Origin: Paramacrobiotus metropolitanus
Lineage: Eukaryota; Tardigrada; Eutardigrada; Parachela; Macrobiotidae
Assembly: GCF_019649055.1 (NCBI RefSeq)
Contig: NW_026570227.1
Location: 1,550,001 to 1,614,000 of the forward strand
Reading direction: 5' to 3'
Length of the DNA stretch: 64,000 nt
Part shown: piece by piece, positions 36,751 through 49,269 of the stretch
How positions within the stretch are numbered: position 1 is the first letter of the stretch
Layout: the number at the start of each line of letters is the position of its first letter
Made by a program: the position numbers and the translations under genes
Notes under the pieces: generated by a model
Told to the model about the DNA's origin: nothing
What the model saw: only the letters and a program-made list of their open reading frames with translations
The model's database searches: none

Positions 36751-37292
36751 AGGGTGCGCCGGTCACAACGCGCCCCTTTCCTGCCGCCTTTCGACGGATT
36801 TGCAGCGAGTAGATGCGCCATGAGTGTGGAATGAACCGTTCGCAACGGGATAGGTGCAGCACGCTGTCGTTTTATTGAGTTATTTTTGCCGGGTGACGGT
36901 GTTGTTCATCTTTCACTGGTTTCGTTGCATTAAGGGATTCCAACGACCTCTCCAACTCCCGTTCTCCGAATCTGTGTTAATACTTTTTAGTAATGATGAT
37001 GTTTCTCGTTTTCTTTTGTTTATTTTATTGCAAGGAGCAGGAAACAATTAGTTTCTGAAACAGTGGATAAATATTGCACGGATAGTCTACCAAGACGTAC
37101 TGGTTTGCACCGAGCGCGAAGCGCGAGGTGCTGCAATAAGTCCGGTTCATGCCGTCTGATTTCCTACACGGGCATTCTCAGACAACAGCTGTTTTCAGCA
37201 CCCTTGTGTCAACATGGATCACGTAATCACCGTGTGAGGAGAGAAGCGGCTCACGTACAGCGACAAAATCTTTCAAATGATTCCAACGTATT
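36751..37292. other. 3' flank of K1
   Basis: No gene. Part of it resembles the DNA after the orphan Kelch exon (31900-32050). A small GC-rich hairpin, gcaccgagcgcgaagcgcgaggtgc, lies near 37107-37131. Confidence 0.4.
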
Positions 37293-37363
37293 GCGCCGTG
37301 GTGCAGTGGGACTGCCTACGCGGATCTAACGATGTAGCCGGGGTTCGATTCCCCCATCGGCGC
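37293..37363 (+). tRNA. tRNA-like Pol III unit (pseudo-tRNA or SINE head)
   Basis: 71 nt with an A box TGGTGCAGTGG, a perfect B box GGGTTCGATTCC, acceptor ends gcgccg/cggcgc that pair over six bases, and a TTTTT terminator at 37365-37369. The anticodon arm does not fold into a normal 5-bp stem with 7-nt loop, so I do not assign an amino acid. The unit at 53532-53601 shares boxes, spacing and a GGATC core, which points to one tRNA-derived family. Confidence 0.4.
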
Positions 37364-38097
37364 CTTTTTCAGCCGTCTCTCGGTTTCCCTCGGATTGCGC
37401 CCTGCTTAGAACCGGAAGCCAGGGGCTCGGGGCAAGCATGGTTATATTATAGATTTCTCTGGTAATTGTACAACTGCGCACCGAACAGGTAGTGTACCTT
37501 TCTGTTGAAGGCCGACTTGTGGCTTAATTCAACGGTGCTGTAATCTGCAGCTGGCTGGAGGAGCTAGCCAAATTTCCCAATAATGTTTTTCTGAAGTTTC
37601 TGTACATGTTAGACAACCCCGCATATCGCCAATGCCAGGTAAGCCTGGTAAGGCACGAGTGCCGCGGCGCTTCAAACCAAGTTGCATGGAGAAGAAGCTC
37701 GGAGGTTTGACTTCTGTCACTTTCACCTAACGTCATGTGCCAAATCGGTTACCTTTGTAATCTTCTTCCTTGACTTACACAATTACGTTACTTCTGTACG
37801 TGCATAACGAGAAAATTAATAAGAGTCATAAAATCTGCCAAATTGTTCATCTGAATGCAGAACATGAGCATAACTTCACGCCCCCTTTGGCTGGCAGTTA
37901 CGAACATTCCACCACCGCAAACGTGTTTGAAAACGCGAGCACCGCAAACGTGGGTATTTCAACCATCCAAACTTCATGTTTTCTAGCGCGATTTGTCCCG
38001 ACTCACGTATCCCATATTGATTTGTTCCTTTGGAATTTATTTAGTCAGTAAACGGCTCACTGTCCTTCTCCGACTTTCCTCCCGTAAACGTCCCGTG
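37364..38097 (+). promoter_or_regulatory. Intergenic with BTB-Kelch K2 promoter
   Basis: No gene. The last 110 bp (cgactcacgtatcccat, ttagtcagtaaacggctcac, cccgtaaacgtccc) is conserved with the promoter piece before the fragment at 23901 and in part before K1. Confidence 0.5.
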
Positions 38098-41000
38098 ATG
38101 TCGAAGCGAAAACGTTGTGACAACGATCGTCCTGCGAATGATTATCTCCCCGTGGGGTTGCTGCGCGGACTGCGAGAACAGCAGTCGATGGGGACGTTCT
38201 GCGATGTCGTTCTGAAAGGCAGCGAAGAGTCCGCGGTGGGCATTCCCTGCCATCGCGCTCTGCTCAGCGCGCACAGCGAGTATTTTCAGGCCGCCTTCAC
38301 GGAGAACTGGAAGGACTCCAAACAGCCAGCATTCCAACTGCACAACATCGACAGCCGCACTTTGAACGAGTAAGTAGAACTTGTGTTGAACATATTGTAA
38401 ATGGCGCTGGTAATTCGGGTCTTCGGTGAAGGCCTTGAGGTTGGAGCTTTGTATAAGTATAAAGCCTATTCTTAGTGTACTGTTTAGGTTGGTGAAGTAT
38501 TTCTACACCATGGAAATCAGCTTGGAGGATGACAACGTGGAGCACGTCTTGATTGCGGCGCAGTTCCTGCAGCTGGATCCCCTCTCTAAACGGTGCTGGA
38601 AATACGTGGAAGAGCACATGCAGCTGTCGGATACCCTGGTGGTCCATGCTCTGGCCTGCCAGCACCATAATCCCCATATGGCCGAAAAGGCCCTCGGCTA
38701 CATCCGGCGCCGCTTTTCGCAGTTCGCACAGAGTCAAGATTTTCTGCAGATGGACGCGCAACAGGTGCTGACTCGGGCAGTACTGCAGTTACCCATTATG
38801 TTTAGAAATTTAAAACGAATTTCTTAGGTTTGAACAATTCAGTTTTAAATGTGAAAAAAATTCTGGAAGTCAGGCTCCGCGCCGCGCGAACATCTTAGCT
38901 TATGGGCGCTTTTGTACAGAATTTGATAGGTCTATGAGACTTCTAGTACAACTGTTCGTTTTTAATGCTATAAGATATTATTTCCTCAACAACTGTCCAA
39001 CCGGATGTTAGATTTTCTAACGTCAGCATATACAAATCATGCGACTACACAACGTCATCCGATAACTGCAAAACAGTGTTTGAAAACGCCCGAAAACGGA
39101 AAGATCCGGCCCATTGACACGCATTTGGCCGGTCAGACTTCTCTGACGTTAAATTTCCTTGCAGCTAATTGAACTGATTGCCTCGGATGAAGTGGACGTG
39201 GTCAGTGAGGATCAGGTGTTTCGGGCGGTGCTGCGCTGGCTGGATCACGGCCACCCCGGACGACTGGCGCACGCGAAGGCTGTTTTACAGGGCGTCCGCG
39301 CTGTCTTTCTGAGCGACCAATGTCGACAGGAGTATACACGGTGACCCTCGCCAGTGCACCGGCAGCCGTGCCGTCCTGCCAGTCCGCATTGGTTAGCCAA
39401 GTAACGGACGGAACGACGGAGAAGCCCGCCCCGCGACATTCGTACGGTAAGGTGAACACGCGTTCGGCACTGTTGGTAGTGTTTGGTTGGTATGGGCGCG
39501 TGCATCAGCAGCAGACCGCGCGTTGGGGGCGGCCCCCCGGTGGCGCGAGCCGCCAGGGTGGCGCTTTAAAATTCGAAGTTTTTTTAAATGTTTTTAACAA
39601 CGTTCTGCGTTTTTTTTGAAGTTTTCTTAGGTTTTTTTTTCATGTTTTCAAGCTTTTTATGATTCTTTGTATTATTTTTCGCTTTTTCAAAGCTTTTTGC
39701 TTATTTTTAATAAAATTTTTGTAAAATTAGTCGGCCCCCCGATTTCCACAAAATTTCAAAAATTCGCTGCATGCCGGCGGATTTTCAGCTTTGCGCCCCC
39801 TCCCCCTCACCGCCGCTTCCTCCGGGGGACGGTGTAGAGGTATCCAAAAAACCCCAGCGCGTGCCTGCCTGCCTAGCGGCTCTAATCCCTAGCGGCTCTA
39901 ACAATGTCAGAATACACGGTTATGGTGTATACTGTTATATTCGTATACGGTTTTCCAATCTGGTACTCGATTTGATGTTGCAGCGAAAGCTCCCTGGACC
40001 GCCCGCACCAGGCGTCGGTGTGAAGGTAGCCGGCAGTTGTTGGACGGTCCTGGGGTTTTCTCTGTCTCATAATATCGTGTACACAATAAACATTGCAAAA
40101 TAAATAAACTCTCCAGCTGTTGTTAGATGCACGCGAAGTGATCCTGTGCGTGGGCGGACGCCGCTTGGACGGCACGGTGGACGTGTTCAGTCCGTCGATC
40201 CCGGCCGTGTGGCGTCTGCAGCAGCCTGAAGCCCGCTTTGTGGATCCCTGCGGCGTCATGGTGCGGGACGGCAGTTCGCTGCTGATCGCCCGATCGTACG
40301 ACGTGGTGACCATGCAACGGGACAGCCGCTACGTCGGCCTGGAGGAGCAGTGGCGCCGGGGAGCCCGGATGAAGATCGACCGGCATGCGCCCGGTCTGGC
40401 CGCGCTGAATGGGCGCATGTTCGCGGCCGGCGGTTTCGGTTCGGGTACGGGTAGGGGTCCACTGGCGTCCGTGGAGGTCTACGACCCCAGCAGCGATGCC
40501 TGGAGCGCGGTGGCCGCGTTACCCGTTGGTCTGGCCCGTTTGGCGATGGTCGGGTGCGGCGGTCGGTTGTACGCCTTCGGAGGCGAACGCAACGACGACC
40601 GGGACGCCAGCAAGTTGGCTTTGGCGTACGATCCCGCCGCCAATGCTTGGAGCCGACTGGCCGACATGCCCACCGCACGCGGCTGTTGCGTGGCCTGTGT
40701 TGGTCCCAGCGGGCTGATTTATGTCATTGGTACGCGCAGTAAGGGAATTGTAGGATGTTCAAAATATTTCTCATTAGTCAACTACAGTTGTCAACACCTT
40801 CCAACTGAATTTGAGGTTAGGTTAAATTGGGCATAAGGCTCCAAACGACGCATTTAGCTGGTTAAAACGGCATTTTCCAATTTACCTTGCTTTGATTTCT
40901 TATGTTTTCTTCTGTTTTCCTATGTTTTCTCATGTTTTCTTATGGTGTATCTTATGTTGGAGATGTTTAATTTCGGATACCGAATTTGAAAGAATTTGTA

Positions 41001-41429
41001 GAAATGACTGAACTGGTTCTTGTGGTGAATCGCTTAGGTGGCTCTTCCTGGACCGGCTATGCACAACGGATAATACGTAATCGTCGGGACGGGACGGGGC
41101 GCTGCGTGGAAGCATACGATCCCGTTAGCAATCAGTGGCTGCTGAAAGGTAAGGCACATCTCCGTTGTCTGCGTACGGATGTCGGTTGGACTTAGCTCGG
41201 TGTGGTCGCCACAGGGGACCTGGTCATGCGGCGCAGTGAGCCCGGCTGTGTCTGCCTGGACGGGAAGTTGTACGTGCTCGGGGGATACGTCGATGAGAAC
41301 GGAAGGGACTGTCTGGACAGCATCGAGGTGTACGACGAAGAGGCGGACCGCTGGGAGCTGCACGAGTGCCGCTTGCCGCAGGCCCGGTCGGCCTTTGGCT
41401 GCGCGGTGATGAAGCTGCGACGAGAATGA
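38098..41429 (+). CDS. BTB-BACK-Kelch protein K2, one frameshift
   Basis: Same six-exon plan as K1: 38098-38369, 38488-38764, 39165 to about 39445, 40127-40729, 41038-41148 and 41215-41429, with the same phases. BTB (TFCDVVLKG, IPCHRALLSAHSEYF), BACK (LIAAQFLQLDPLSKRCW, DEVDVVSEDQVFRAV) and Kelch (RMFAAGGFGSGTG, RLYAFGGERNDD, KLYVLGGYVDENG) are all present. In exon 3 the frame QCRQEYTR runs into TGA at 39342-39344, while the homologous continuation (SAPAAVPSCQSALV) is one base out of frame. So there is either a one-base indel making it a recent pseudogene, or a sequencing error. Exon 5 is longer than in K1 by ten codons. Role as for K1 if functional. Confidence 0.8.
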
Positions 41430-42808
41430 CGGGAGCGCCGCTGACGTTGCGCCATCGTTGTGCCGACTTTTGCGGATTATAGGATGAAGGCGTCCGTCTT
41501 GAGTTTGTAACGTGTAGTGTAGTGGCTACGCGCCATATTAGCGCGTAGCAACCCGCATGGCTGTGTTGACCTGTAGAGGACGCATTTTATGTGGTACTAC
41601 GAGTATTTCATTATTCAGTATCTATCCGGCCAGAGTGGCACAATAAACATCTGTGCCAAGACGTGACATAACGGTACATTGGGAATGAGATAAGTGCAGT
41701 GATGCACACGTTTTCGGTTCTTTTGCGAGGTATATTTTGCTCATGCTTCCATTGCATTTATGTCATTTCATTTTCATTGATCTGCAGAGTGCACGTGAAA
41801 AATAATGACTAATAACGAAGCAAAGACGCTTGGTAACATAGAAGGGTCTACGGTCCACTGATTTATAAGACGCATGTTGAGAAGTGTGTTTTATGTGTGT
41901 CAGCCTTTATTGTCATTTGTCATAGTGGTTGGTACAGTTCAAGATCCTCGATGCAAGTAGTTCACAGTTTCACGAAAATGATCAAACAAATGGTCACGTA
42001 ATTGGCAATAAGGCAACACTTTGGCGCCGCAGAAACAGGGCAAGCCGGCTTGCATATAATATTTATGAATCAACGTTAAAAGTTTAAATGCCTCGAAAAT
42101 TTTGACGTTGTGAGAGAGCAAAATGAAAGAACTACCGAGCCGACCTAAAGAAGATCGTTACGTTTACCCACCAGAGAAGCAGAAAAGGAAGGAAAGACAC
42201 CAACAGCCAAAGCTGCTCTTGTCGTTAAATAGGCCAAAAAATGTAGCGGTAAATAGTGACATGCTCAGATGCCTGCCCTAAGCTTTCCGTCTCCTGCAAC
42301 TCCTTAAAAGTGGTTTTATCCCGGCATCAAGCACGGGATAGTCTTTGCGAACGAGTTAAGCGTGGATGAAGAAGCATGGGTTCACGCTCGGAACGCTTCG
42401 CTTATCCCGTGTATGGCCAGTTTGCTCCACGTGCTTACGTCTACACACCGCAAATCGACATTCTCCCATGCTCTTGGTCTTCCGTCCGCGTGGAATCCGC
42501 TGAATCTGCAACACATCACGCGGCATATAACTAATATTGGACGTTGTAGATCCGCTCTCAAATAAATTGCTAAGCAGTTGCTTTGTCGGTTTTCGAGGAT
42601 AGAAGGATCGTACACGATACAGGCCTTCGCCCTCACCGTTAGTTGCTACCTTTACAAAACCCGTTTAAGTATTTTGGAAGACCTCGCCTTCATGCGATAC
42701 CGATGCACAAAACTCCTACCGATGATCATATTTTCTTCAGTAATCTTTGAGACATGACTGTCACGAGTCCCATCTACTTTACTGTACCGCATTAGTATTT
42801 ATTCGAAC
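41430..42808. other. Gene-free stretch; 3' flanks of K2 and the F-box gene
   Basis: No supported gene. Around 42360-42500 the DNA resembles 45830-45930 (cgcaaatcgacattctccca versus cagatcgacatcgttccatg), which lies at the same side of the F-box gene fragment. This is part of a tandem duplication. Confidence 0.4.
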
Positions 42809-45302
42809 TTACAGTTGTAGGTAATAGCGAATATGCTGCCAGTCATCGGGATAGGTCAGGCTCCGCAGCCAGCGTGCATGGATCGCCGTGACCTTTGCCA
42901 GCATGTCCTCCGTGATTGGCGGGAAGTCATCGTTCAGGGCACACATCAAGCGACTAGTCATGCCCATCTTGCCGTCGCTGCAGCGCAGAAGCAGATTCGG
43001 AAGGGTGATCTGCAGCTTATCAATGGACAGTTCGTTCGACTCCTCCGTGAGTTGCACCATCCACTCCCGCTCGTGGGCCGGCAGGGCAGGAAGGGTCATG
43101 CCGAAATGTGGTGCGTGGTGGATAGGCTGCTGGAAGACTTGCCACATATGGCGACCGAAGAGGCCGGCAACGGTCCACTTGTGCAGCAGGACGAAGCTGC
43201 ACACGTGCTTATACAGCGCGATATTCCACGCTGCCCCGTGTTTGACGCGCGACTGGTGCTGCTCATATCCTCCTAGCCTGACGTTATTATGGCCTTTCAG
43301 CACCAGCCAGTGCAGTTTTATTTCCTTGGTCTCCAAGATCGTAAGTAAAAATGCAGCGTAGCGTAATGGGAAGGAATTCAAAAGGGTGAGGCTGATTGTC
43401 GTGCTGTTGACGGAGCGGCTGAGCAGCGAAGCTACCTTAAAGCAGTTGTCGGAGTCGGCTCTCCGGGCGCCGTTGGCTTCGAGCGGACAACAGCTTTCGA
43501 AAGAGAAGATGACGTGCTCCCCCATCCGCGAGCTTCTCAGCAACAACTGCCATAAGAAGCACACTCTATAATAAGAAACACACACAGTATTAATACCGCT
43601 AGCGGTGTTAGATACTTATATGTATCAGTGCACCGAGCGAGCGCCAGTACCACTGGAAAATGATATCGGTCATTTGATATGACATTGTGACATTGGAATA
43701 GCGTAACCCGACGCCAACATTTCGTTGATGCTAACACCGACATTCTGACCGAAACACGGTAGGAGAACTGCAAACGTGACGCAGCTGTCGGTCAGCGAAA
43801 TGGTTTTGGCAAGAAGTCGCGCAGCGAAACTGTAAGAAAGCAAATTTTTGCTGACCGACAGCTGCATCACGTTTGCAGTTCTCCTTAGTGACAGAGAGAT
43901 CAGTACGATAGGAACAGTTACCGTAATAAACTACCCTACCGATCTTACTCAACGACAGAGTATGAGCTGATATCTCAATGTGGCATAGCTAACCCTAAAA
44001 ATCTACGCGAAGGGAGAACTGCATCTCCCACGATAAATTTAATTGATAAACCCCGACGCTGCCAAAACTCAGAATGAGAAAAGTGAATGGCGGATGATGC
44101 CAAAGTACTGCCACTTATGGACTTCTATAGGCGCAAACCATATCCGTATAGAAAACCAAACTAAACCCAAAACAACGGAGAATATGACATGTGTCAACAC
44201 GGGACATAACATAACAACGTCAACCTCTGCCGTTGTTGGCGATGACCTCTGGTGATGACCTTTGTTTTGAAGTTCAAAAATGCGCAAACCGCAAAGATAT
44301 CCCGTACCGTTTGGCTCTCATGCGTGATTGCAGGTCCAAATGTGAGAAGATGTCGATCAGTAGCATCGGCGTTAAATCCCGAAGACAGGCAGTCAACACT
44401 AAGACATCAGCGTCGACATCTAAGAAAACAAAACCGTAGCTTAAACCAATTTTAAGCGCCACCAGATAGAGATCATGAAGCTGCTTACCGTTTTCGCGAG
44501 GGAAATCGTCATTTGCACGGAGTGCTCGATTATCGACGGCCGGTTGATGAACGCGACTGACCGGTTGCATTTCCAGGATCTCAGTCAGGATTTCCGTCAT
44601 CCTGTGCGTCGCCTGCTTGTCTGGGGCGAGACTGACGATGACAAACATACAGCCACTGGGTTCGATGCGCAGATGAAACCGGCAGCAGTCAATCAGATAT
44701 TCCCGTTGGCGTTGTATTGCGGTATCTAATTCCTTATGAACAGCCTCACAAACATGTTTAACGATGCGAAATTTATCGAGCGGCTCGCTGAGAACGGCGC
44801 TGGCATGGCCAAGCGGAATGAAGTACTTGGTGTACAGCACACCGCTGCGGCGGCCCAGCAGTGGCGGACCAGGAGGTGGCAATGCAGTAGCCACTTGGCG
44901 CCGGTGGACCAGCTCATAACGAGCCGGGGCGGTTTGGGAAGCGACAGTTCTGATACAAAACATCACATTCTGCGGGTGACAGCCCCACAGTGCGTCCAGC
45001 ATAACAGCTGGTCGGAAACGAAACGGTTCGTTATCGTCATCGCGGAGTGCCGCAAATATTGGAACGTTGTCGTAGTCGTAACTGGTACGCTCGCTGTCCC
45101 AGTATAACGGTAGTGGCCAGACGTCTTGCATATGGATCCAACGCGCTTTGGCTGTTGTGGAGTTGAAGTGGATGAACGCGTAATCGGCATCAATGTCCTG
45201 AAGGTGTCCCAGCCACCAGGTGTCGTCTGCATTGCGAACGGCAACAGTATTGTGATAGCTGCTTTGATTGGCTTCCACCAATATCGGCTGATAGAGCGGC
45301 AT
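42809..45302 (-). CDS. F-box-like protein, 583 aa
   Basis: Two exons (minus): 45302-44308 and 43565-42809; junction AAACG|GTACGG ... ATTATAG|AGTG, phase 2, 583 codons. The splice rebuilds a typical F-box helix pair: LRDLTPMLLIDIFSHLDLQS, then RMRAKRVCFLWQLLL. The N-terminal ~300 residues carry paired aromatic motifs (DDTWWLGHLQDI, KARWIHMQDVWPLP) that suggest Tudor/agenet-like folds, a guess. The C-terminal ~240 residues are of unknown fold, ending DDWQHIRYYLQL. F-box proteins bind Skp1 and present substrates to SCF ubiquitin ligases. A partial duplicate lies upstream at 46070-46309. The intron contains a near-perfect hairpin (43762-43884). Confidence 0.75.
43762..43884. repeat. 35-bp-arm inverted repeat in F-box gene intron
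   Basis: The left arm starts ggagaactgcaaacgtgac; the right arm ends gtcacgtttgc-like, agttctcc. Arms of about 35 bp (43762-43796 and 43850-43884) differ at about one position and are separated by 53 bp. Could be a small MITE or a structured intronic RNA; no target-site duplication seen. Confidence 0.7.
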
Positions 45303-46069
45303 CGCTTCCAGCTCAGACAGGAGTCTTAAAGAAAACTTGGTAGAACCTTTAATAAGTATCGACCACAGGATACAAACTTAGTACCAAAAACAAAATAACT
45401 ATTATAACAGAAACACTTCCTCTATGCTATCTTGATAGGGAACCGTACCCGTTACACAAATCGCGTTTAACCGTTGTATTTGGATAGATAACCGCTGCTT
45501 AAAAATATTGCAACGTTCCCTATGGGATTACTATTTCGAAACCCATGGGAATGCGAAGTCTAACAAATGACAAATGACGATAGTCCCTACCGCTACGCGT
45601 CATACGGCGCTGTGTTATATATTGCGAGCATAACCAGCTGCCATAAAATTTGGATCGGATGCTCGGTCAGTAGCATGCTTCGCCACTGTTTTCTGCTTGA
45701 ACGATGAACTGCGCGGCTGCGCCTGATTGGTCTGTTTCATAAATAAACTCTTTTTTGTTAACGCGAAATGGAGCTACTCCCCAAGAACAGCCAGAATGGC
45801 TGAATCGTCATTTCTAACGGGTTCAGCGTGGATGCAGTTGAATGGCTTCACATTCGGAATACCTCCATGTGGATGCATCCGGACACCACAGATCGACATC
45901 GTTCCATGTTCTTCCATCGAGTGAAACTTGCGGACCTGTTAAACACACAATCACACGCTACTCTGTGAGCTGCAAAATTAACAAGCGACTTCGAAAGCAC
46001 AGCATTGACAGAGTGAGTTACGGTAATACTTGCCAGTGCCTATTAGCAATCGTCCCGACTACATAGTAC
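45303..46069. other. Upstream region of F-box gene
   Basis: No supported gene. It contains the duplicated flank noted at 42360. Presumably also holds the promoter of the F-box gene. Confidence 0.4.
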
Positions 46070-46309
46070 GTTAAGAGAAAGCCGCCGAAACGGTGCATGG
46101 ACAGCCGTGACCTTTGCCAGAATGGTAAACGTGACCGAAAAGTTGTCGTTCAGGCCGCACCTAGAACGACTGGTCATGTGCAGCTTGCCGTCGCCGCACG
46201 GAAGCATGCAGCTCCGCAATGCTAATCTACAGTCTGTCGATGACTCGATGGTCAGTTTGTGTGGCGACCAGGTGAATCTTCCCCACAGTTCGGAGATCTT
46301 CTCAACCAA
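46070..46309 (-). pseudogene. F-box gene C-terminal fragment
   Basis: The minus-strand frame reads CGDGKLHMTSRSRCGLNDNF and ILAKVTAVHAPFRRL, paralogous to the end of the neighbouring F-box gene (CSDGKMGMTSRLMCALNDDF and MLAKVTAIHARWLRSL). No F-box or N-terminal region is found upstream. Truncated tandem duplicate; not expected to function. Confidence 0.75.
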
Positions 46310-46754
46310 CAGCCTCCTAAAAAAAATCTAACACCAGAGTTATAGTGTTGTGCTGCTAAATAAAATTAAATAACGGCCATTTACTTGTTAGTAAAAGTCG
46401 GCCTAATATTAAAAGTGTAGTAAATAGTAAGGTTGGAGAGCCAAAGTAAGTAAAAGCAAGTATATGTCAGGCTGCAAGTGGCAATAGTAAGTAAATAGTA
46501 AACTAGTTTAAAACGTGAAGAAACTTCTAAAAACTTTCTTTGTACATAACGTACTAACAACCACATTATCGGGCGATCTCATTGCCGACCTACCGATGCA
46601 CGAAAACGCACGCATGCAGCTATAGGGGCCTGATCCATATTTTTTTCCATATTTTTTTTTAATTTTTGAATGTTTAAATAATATATAAATTTATTTTAGA
46701 ATTTGAAAAGAATGGTTGAACTCTTAGTTGTGACTGTGAATTGTCAGTCAGCAC

Positions 46755-47515
46755 CTGTTGCGCGTCCATCTGCAAAAAGTCTTGACACTGCGCAAACGTA
46801 GGAAAGTGTCGCCAGACATCCTCCAGGGTTTTTTCAGCCAGATCGGGATTATCGTGTTGAGAGGCCAGAATGTAGACCGCTAGGGAGTCCGACCGCTGCA
46901 TGTGCTTGTCCACGTGCTCCCAACACAGTTCGGCGAGGGGCGTCATCTGCAGGAACTGCGCCGCAATCAAAATCGACTCCACGTTGTCGTTGTTTAGCTT
47001 AATATCCAACGTATAGAAATACTTCACCAACCTGAAAAGCGCAACAAGACTGATGCTTTTTATAGTTCTCCAGCAATGGTTGCGGTTGAGAACCAGACTC
47101 AACCAGTGAAAACATCAGTCCATCAAGAATTCAAGACCGCCAGTTACCAGTTCACCTGAACGAAGTTACTTACTGCAACCGTGCAACTGACAGTCAGACA
47201 TCCGTTTACTACAGAAAACTCTGTACACTGCTACTGTGCTACCCACTCGTTCAACGTGCGACTGTCGATGTTGTGCAGTTGGAATACCGGCTGTGTCGAA
47301 TCCTTCCAGTTCTCTGTGAAAGCGGCCCGAAAGTACACGCTGTGCGCGCTGAGGACAGCGCGATGGCAGGGAATGCCCACCGCGGATTTCTCGCTGCCTT
47401 TCAGAACGACATCACAGAACATTCCCGTCGACTGCAAATCCCGCAGTTGGCGCACCAACTCTGCAGCGAGATAACCATGTACAGGATGGTTTGCAGACCG
47501 TTTTCGCTTCGACAT
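46755..47515 (-). pseudogene. BTB-BACK partial gene K3 (first two exons only)
   Basis: Exon 1 is 47515-47247 (MSKRKR, MFCDVVLKG, IPCHRAVLSAHSVYFRAAF) and exon 2 is 47031-46755 (LIAAQFLQMTPLAELCW, QDFLQMDAQQ), with the family's normal splice sites and phases. Nothing equal to the third BACK exon or the Kelch exons follows on this strand before 46310. If transcribed it could yield a Kelch-less BTB protein by reading into the next intron (a stop follows after about 20 codons), which would bind Cul3 without a substrate arm. More likely a truncated copy. Confidence 0.75.
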
Positions 47516-49269
47516 TACTTAGTTGGTTGAGTAGAAAAGCGGTTAATGAATGGAGTCTTTAAAATCAACAAGTAAAATCAAGGCATTACACTTGTTGCTC
47601 CTGCGCCGTGATAAATAAAAAACTTTCACGATCACACGCGAGTTGGTGGTGATCTGTTCATGACTGATTTGCAGTTTGCAGCAGTTGAGAATTTGAGATT
47701 GAACGGTGGACACTGTAACCGCCGGCCTTGGGAGTTCTGACAATCCAAAAATCATGCGTACTGGCTACGATACAAAGCATCACCACTTCTGTTTTTTTTA
47801 GCATGGAATGGAGGATAATTTAAGGAATGAAGATAATGTTAGATAATATATGAAAACGTTTTTCTCTGATTATCGGTTCATACTTCATACATACTGGCTA
47901 CTCGTGGCGAGAAGCGCTTTCAAGAATGAATCCCCGCAAATTACAACAAAAATGTGGGTGAGGACTGCGCATCGCACTGTATAGACTGCAAACCGGCGAC
48001 GCCACGAACTTGGAATTTATTCTACAACCTGTGGGTCCGCTGACGGAAATTTCCGTAATTTTACATTATTACTGTATTTTGTCCCGAAACTGCTGACATG
48101 TCGCTGTCTACAGAAATCAACTGCACACGACTATTTAAATAAATCGAATATTTAAATACTTTCATTTAGGTGCGAGAATTAACCCGGGAATGCCCGAGGT
48201 ATCAAGGAATTTTTTGTCGAAGTTGAAATTCATACCATAGAATAATAATAATATAATGAACTTATACTATTGTTTTCAAAATTTTTGCTGCAGTAGTTTA
48301 AAATTTGAAGGGTAGGTGGAAATTCCACCGCTTGGGCATCAAGGATATACAATACGCACGGTGTGGGTAAGGTGGTTGCCGGTGCGACACCACACAAATT
48401 CCGTTGTACACAACATTGTGGCTACTTGATCTACTCGAATCAACCTGGTTGTGGTAGCTGTTTACAATAGTTAGCTTGTGCAATTTAATTCATCATGAAA
48501 AGATTCACGGTTGAATTTATAATCCAAAAAATGTGTGATTTCCGGTCAGTATGCAACAGGGTCATGCTGGGCTGCGCCAGTTTACATGCGCACAACACTG
48601 ATCACAGCCAGCCATATTTATGACTGGCTGCTTCGATCTCAACGTCGTTTTACTATTCTTTTTCCTATTGCAATCGAAAAAAATATTGCGATATGATAAG
48701 AAAAATGTTTTATTACTATTTATGCTATTATAAAGGCACTCAGAGGTCCTTATATGTTTACATTTTGATCAGTTAGCTGACACTGTTATGGTTTGGCTAC
48801 TCTGTTAGTGTGCAACGGCTGAATCATATGAAGTGTGCGGCTCTGGTCACTGTGCCTGTTCAGGCAGCATGCTACTGTCCTACGCCAATGCCCAAGCGGT
48901 GGAATTTCCACCAGCTGTTTTTGAAAATTCACAGTTTTTTACAGAAGAGCTGCAGACTTTTGTTTAATACTGAAATTGTGAGATACTCACATGAAGTTAT
49001 CACTAATTTAATTCCAAATTTTTACCATAACAGCCGATTTAGATACACTTCGTAGAACTTGACGTTATTTTTTCAGTGTTTTTCAAGCATTGTAGGTTTT
49101 TTATGGTGTGTTTGATCAAAAAATTAAAATTCACTGTGCTAAGATTTATCTTTGCTCTATCTAATATATATGTAACCCAGGCAATGACAATAGTCCTGGA
49201 GTTGTAAAAATTGGCGAACTTTACTGGTGGTTTTTCCACCTAGCAGACGTTGCCGGGTTAAATTATTCG
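47516..49269. other. Gene-free stretch with an inverted repeat
   Basis: No supported gene. Contains the inverted repeat described at 48314-48915. Confidence 0.4.
48314..48915. repeat. Inverted repeat with 25-bp arms, ~600 bp apart
   Basis: The arm ggtggaaattccaccgcttg (then ggcat) near 48316-48340 recurs as its reverse complement near 48889-48913. Each arm itself contains the palindrome gtggaaattccac. Possibly the ends of a MITE-like element; neither target-site duplication nor ORF supports this. Confidence 0.45.

Noticed and set aside
42362-42565. 67-aa ORF resembling a LINE protein end (STFSHALGLPSAWN)
   Set aside because: The match is weak and short; the DNA instead pairs with 45830-45930 as duplicated flank of the F-box gene.
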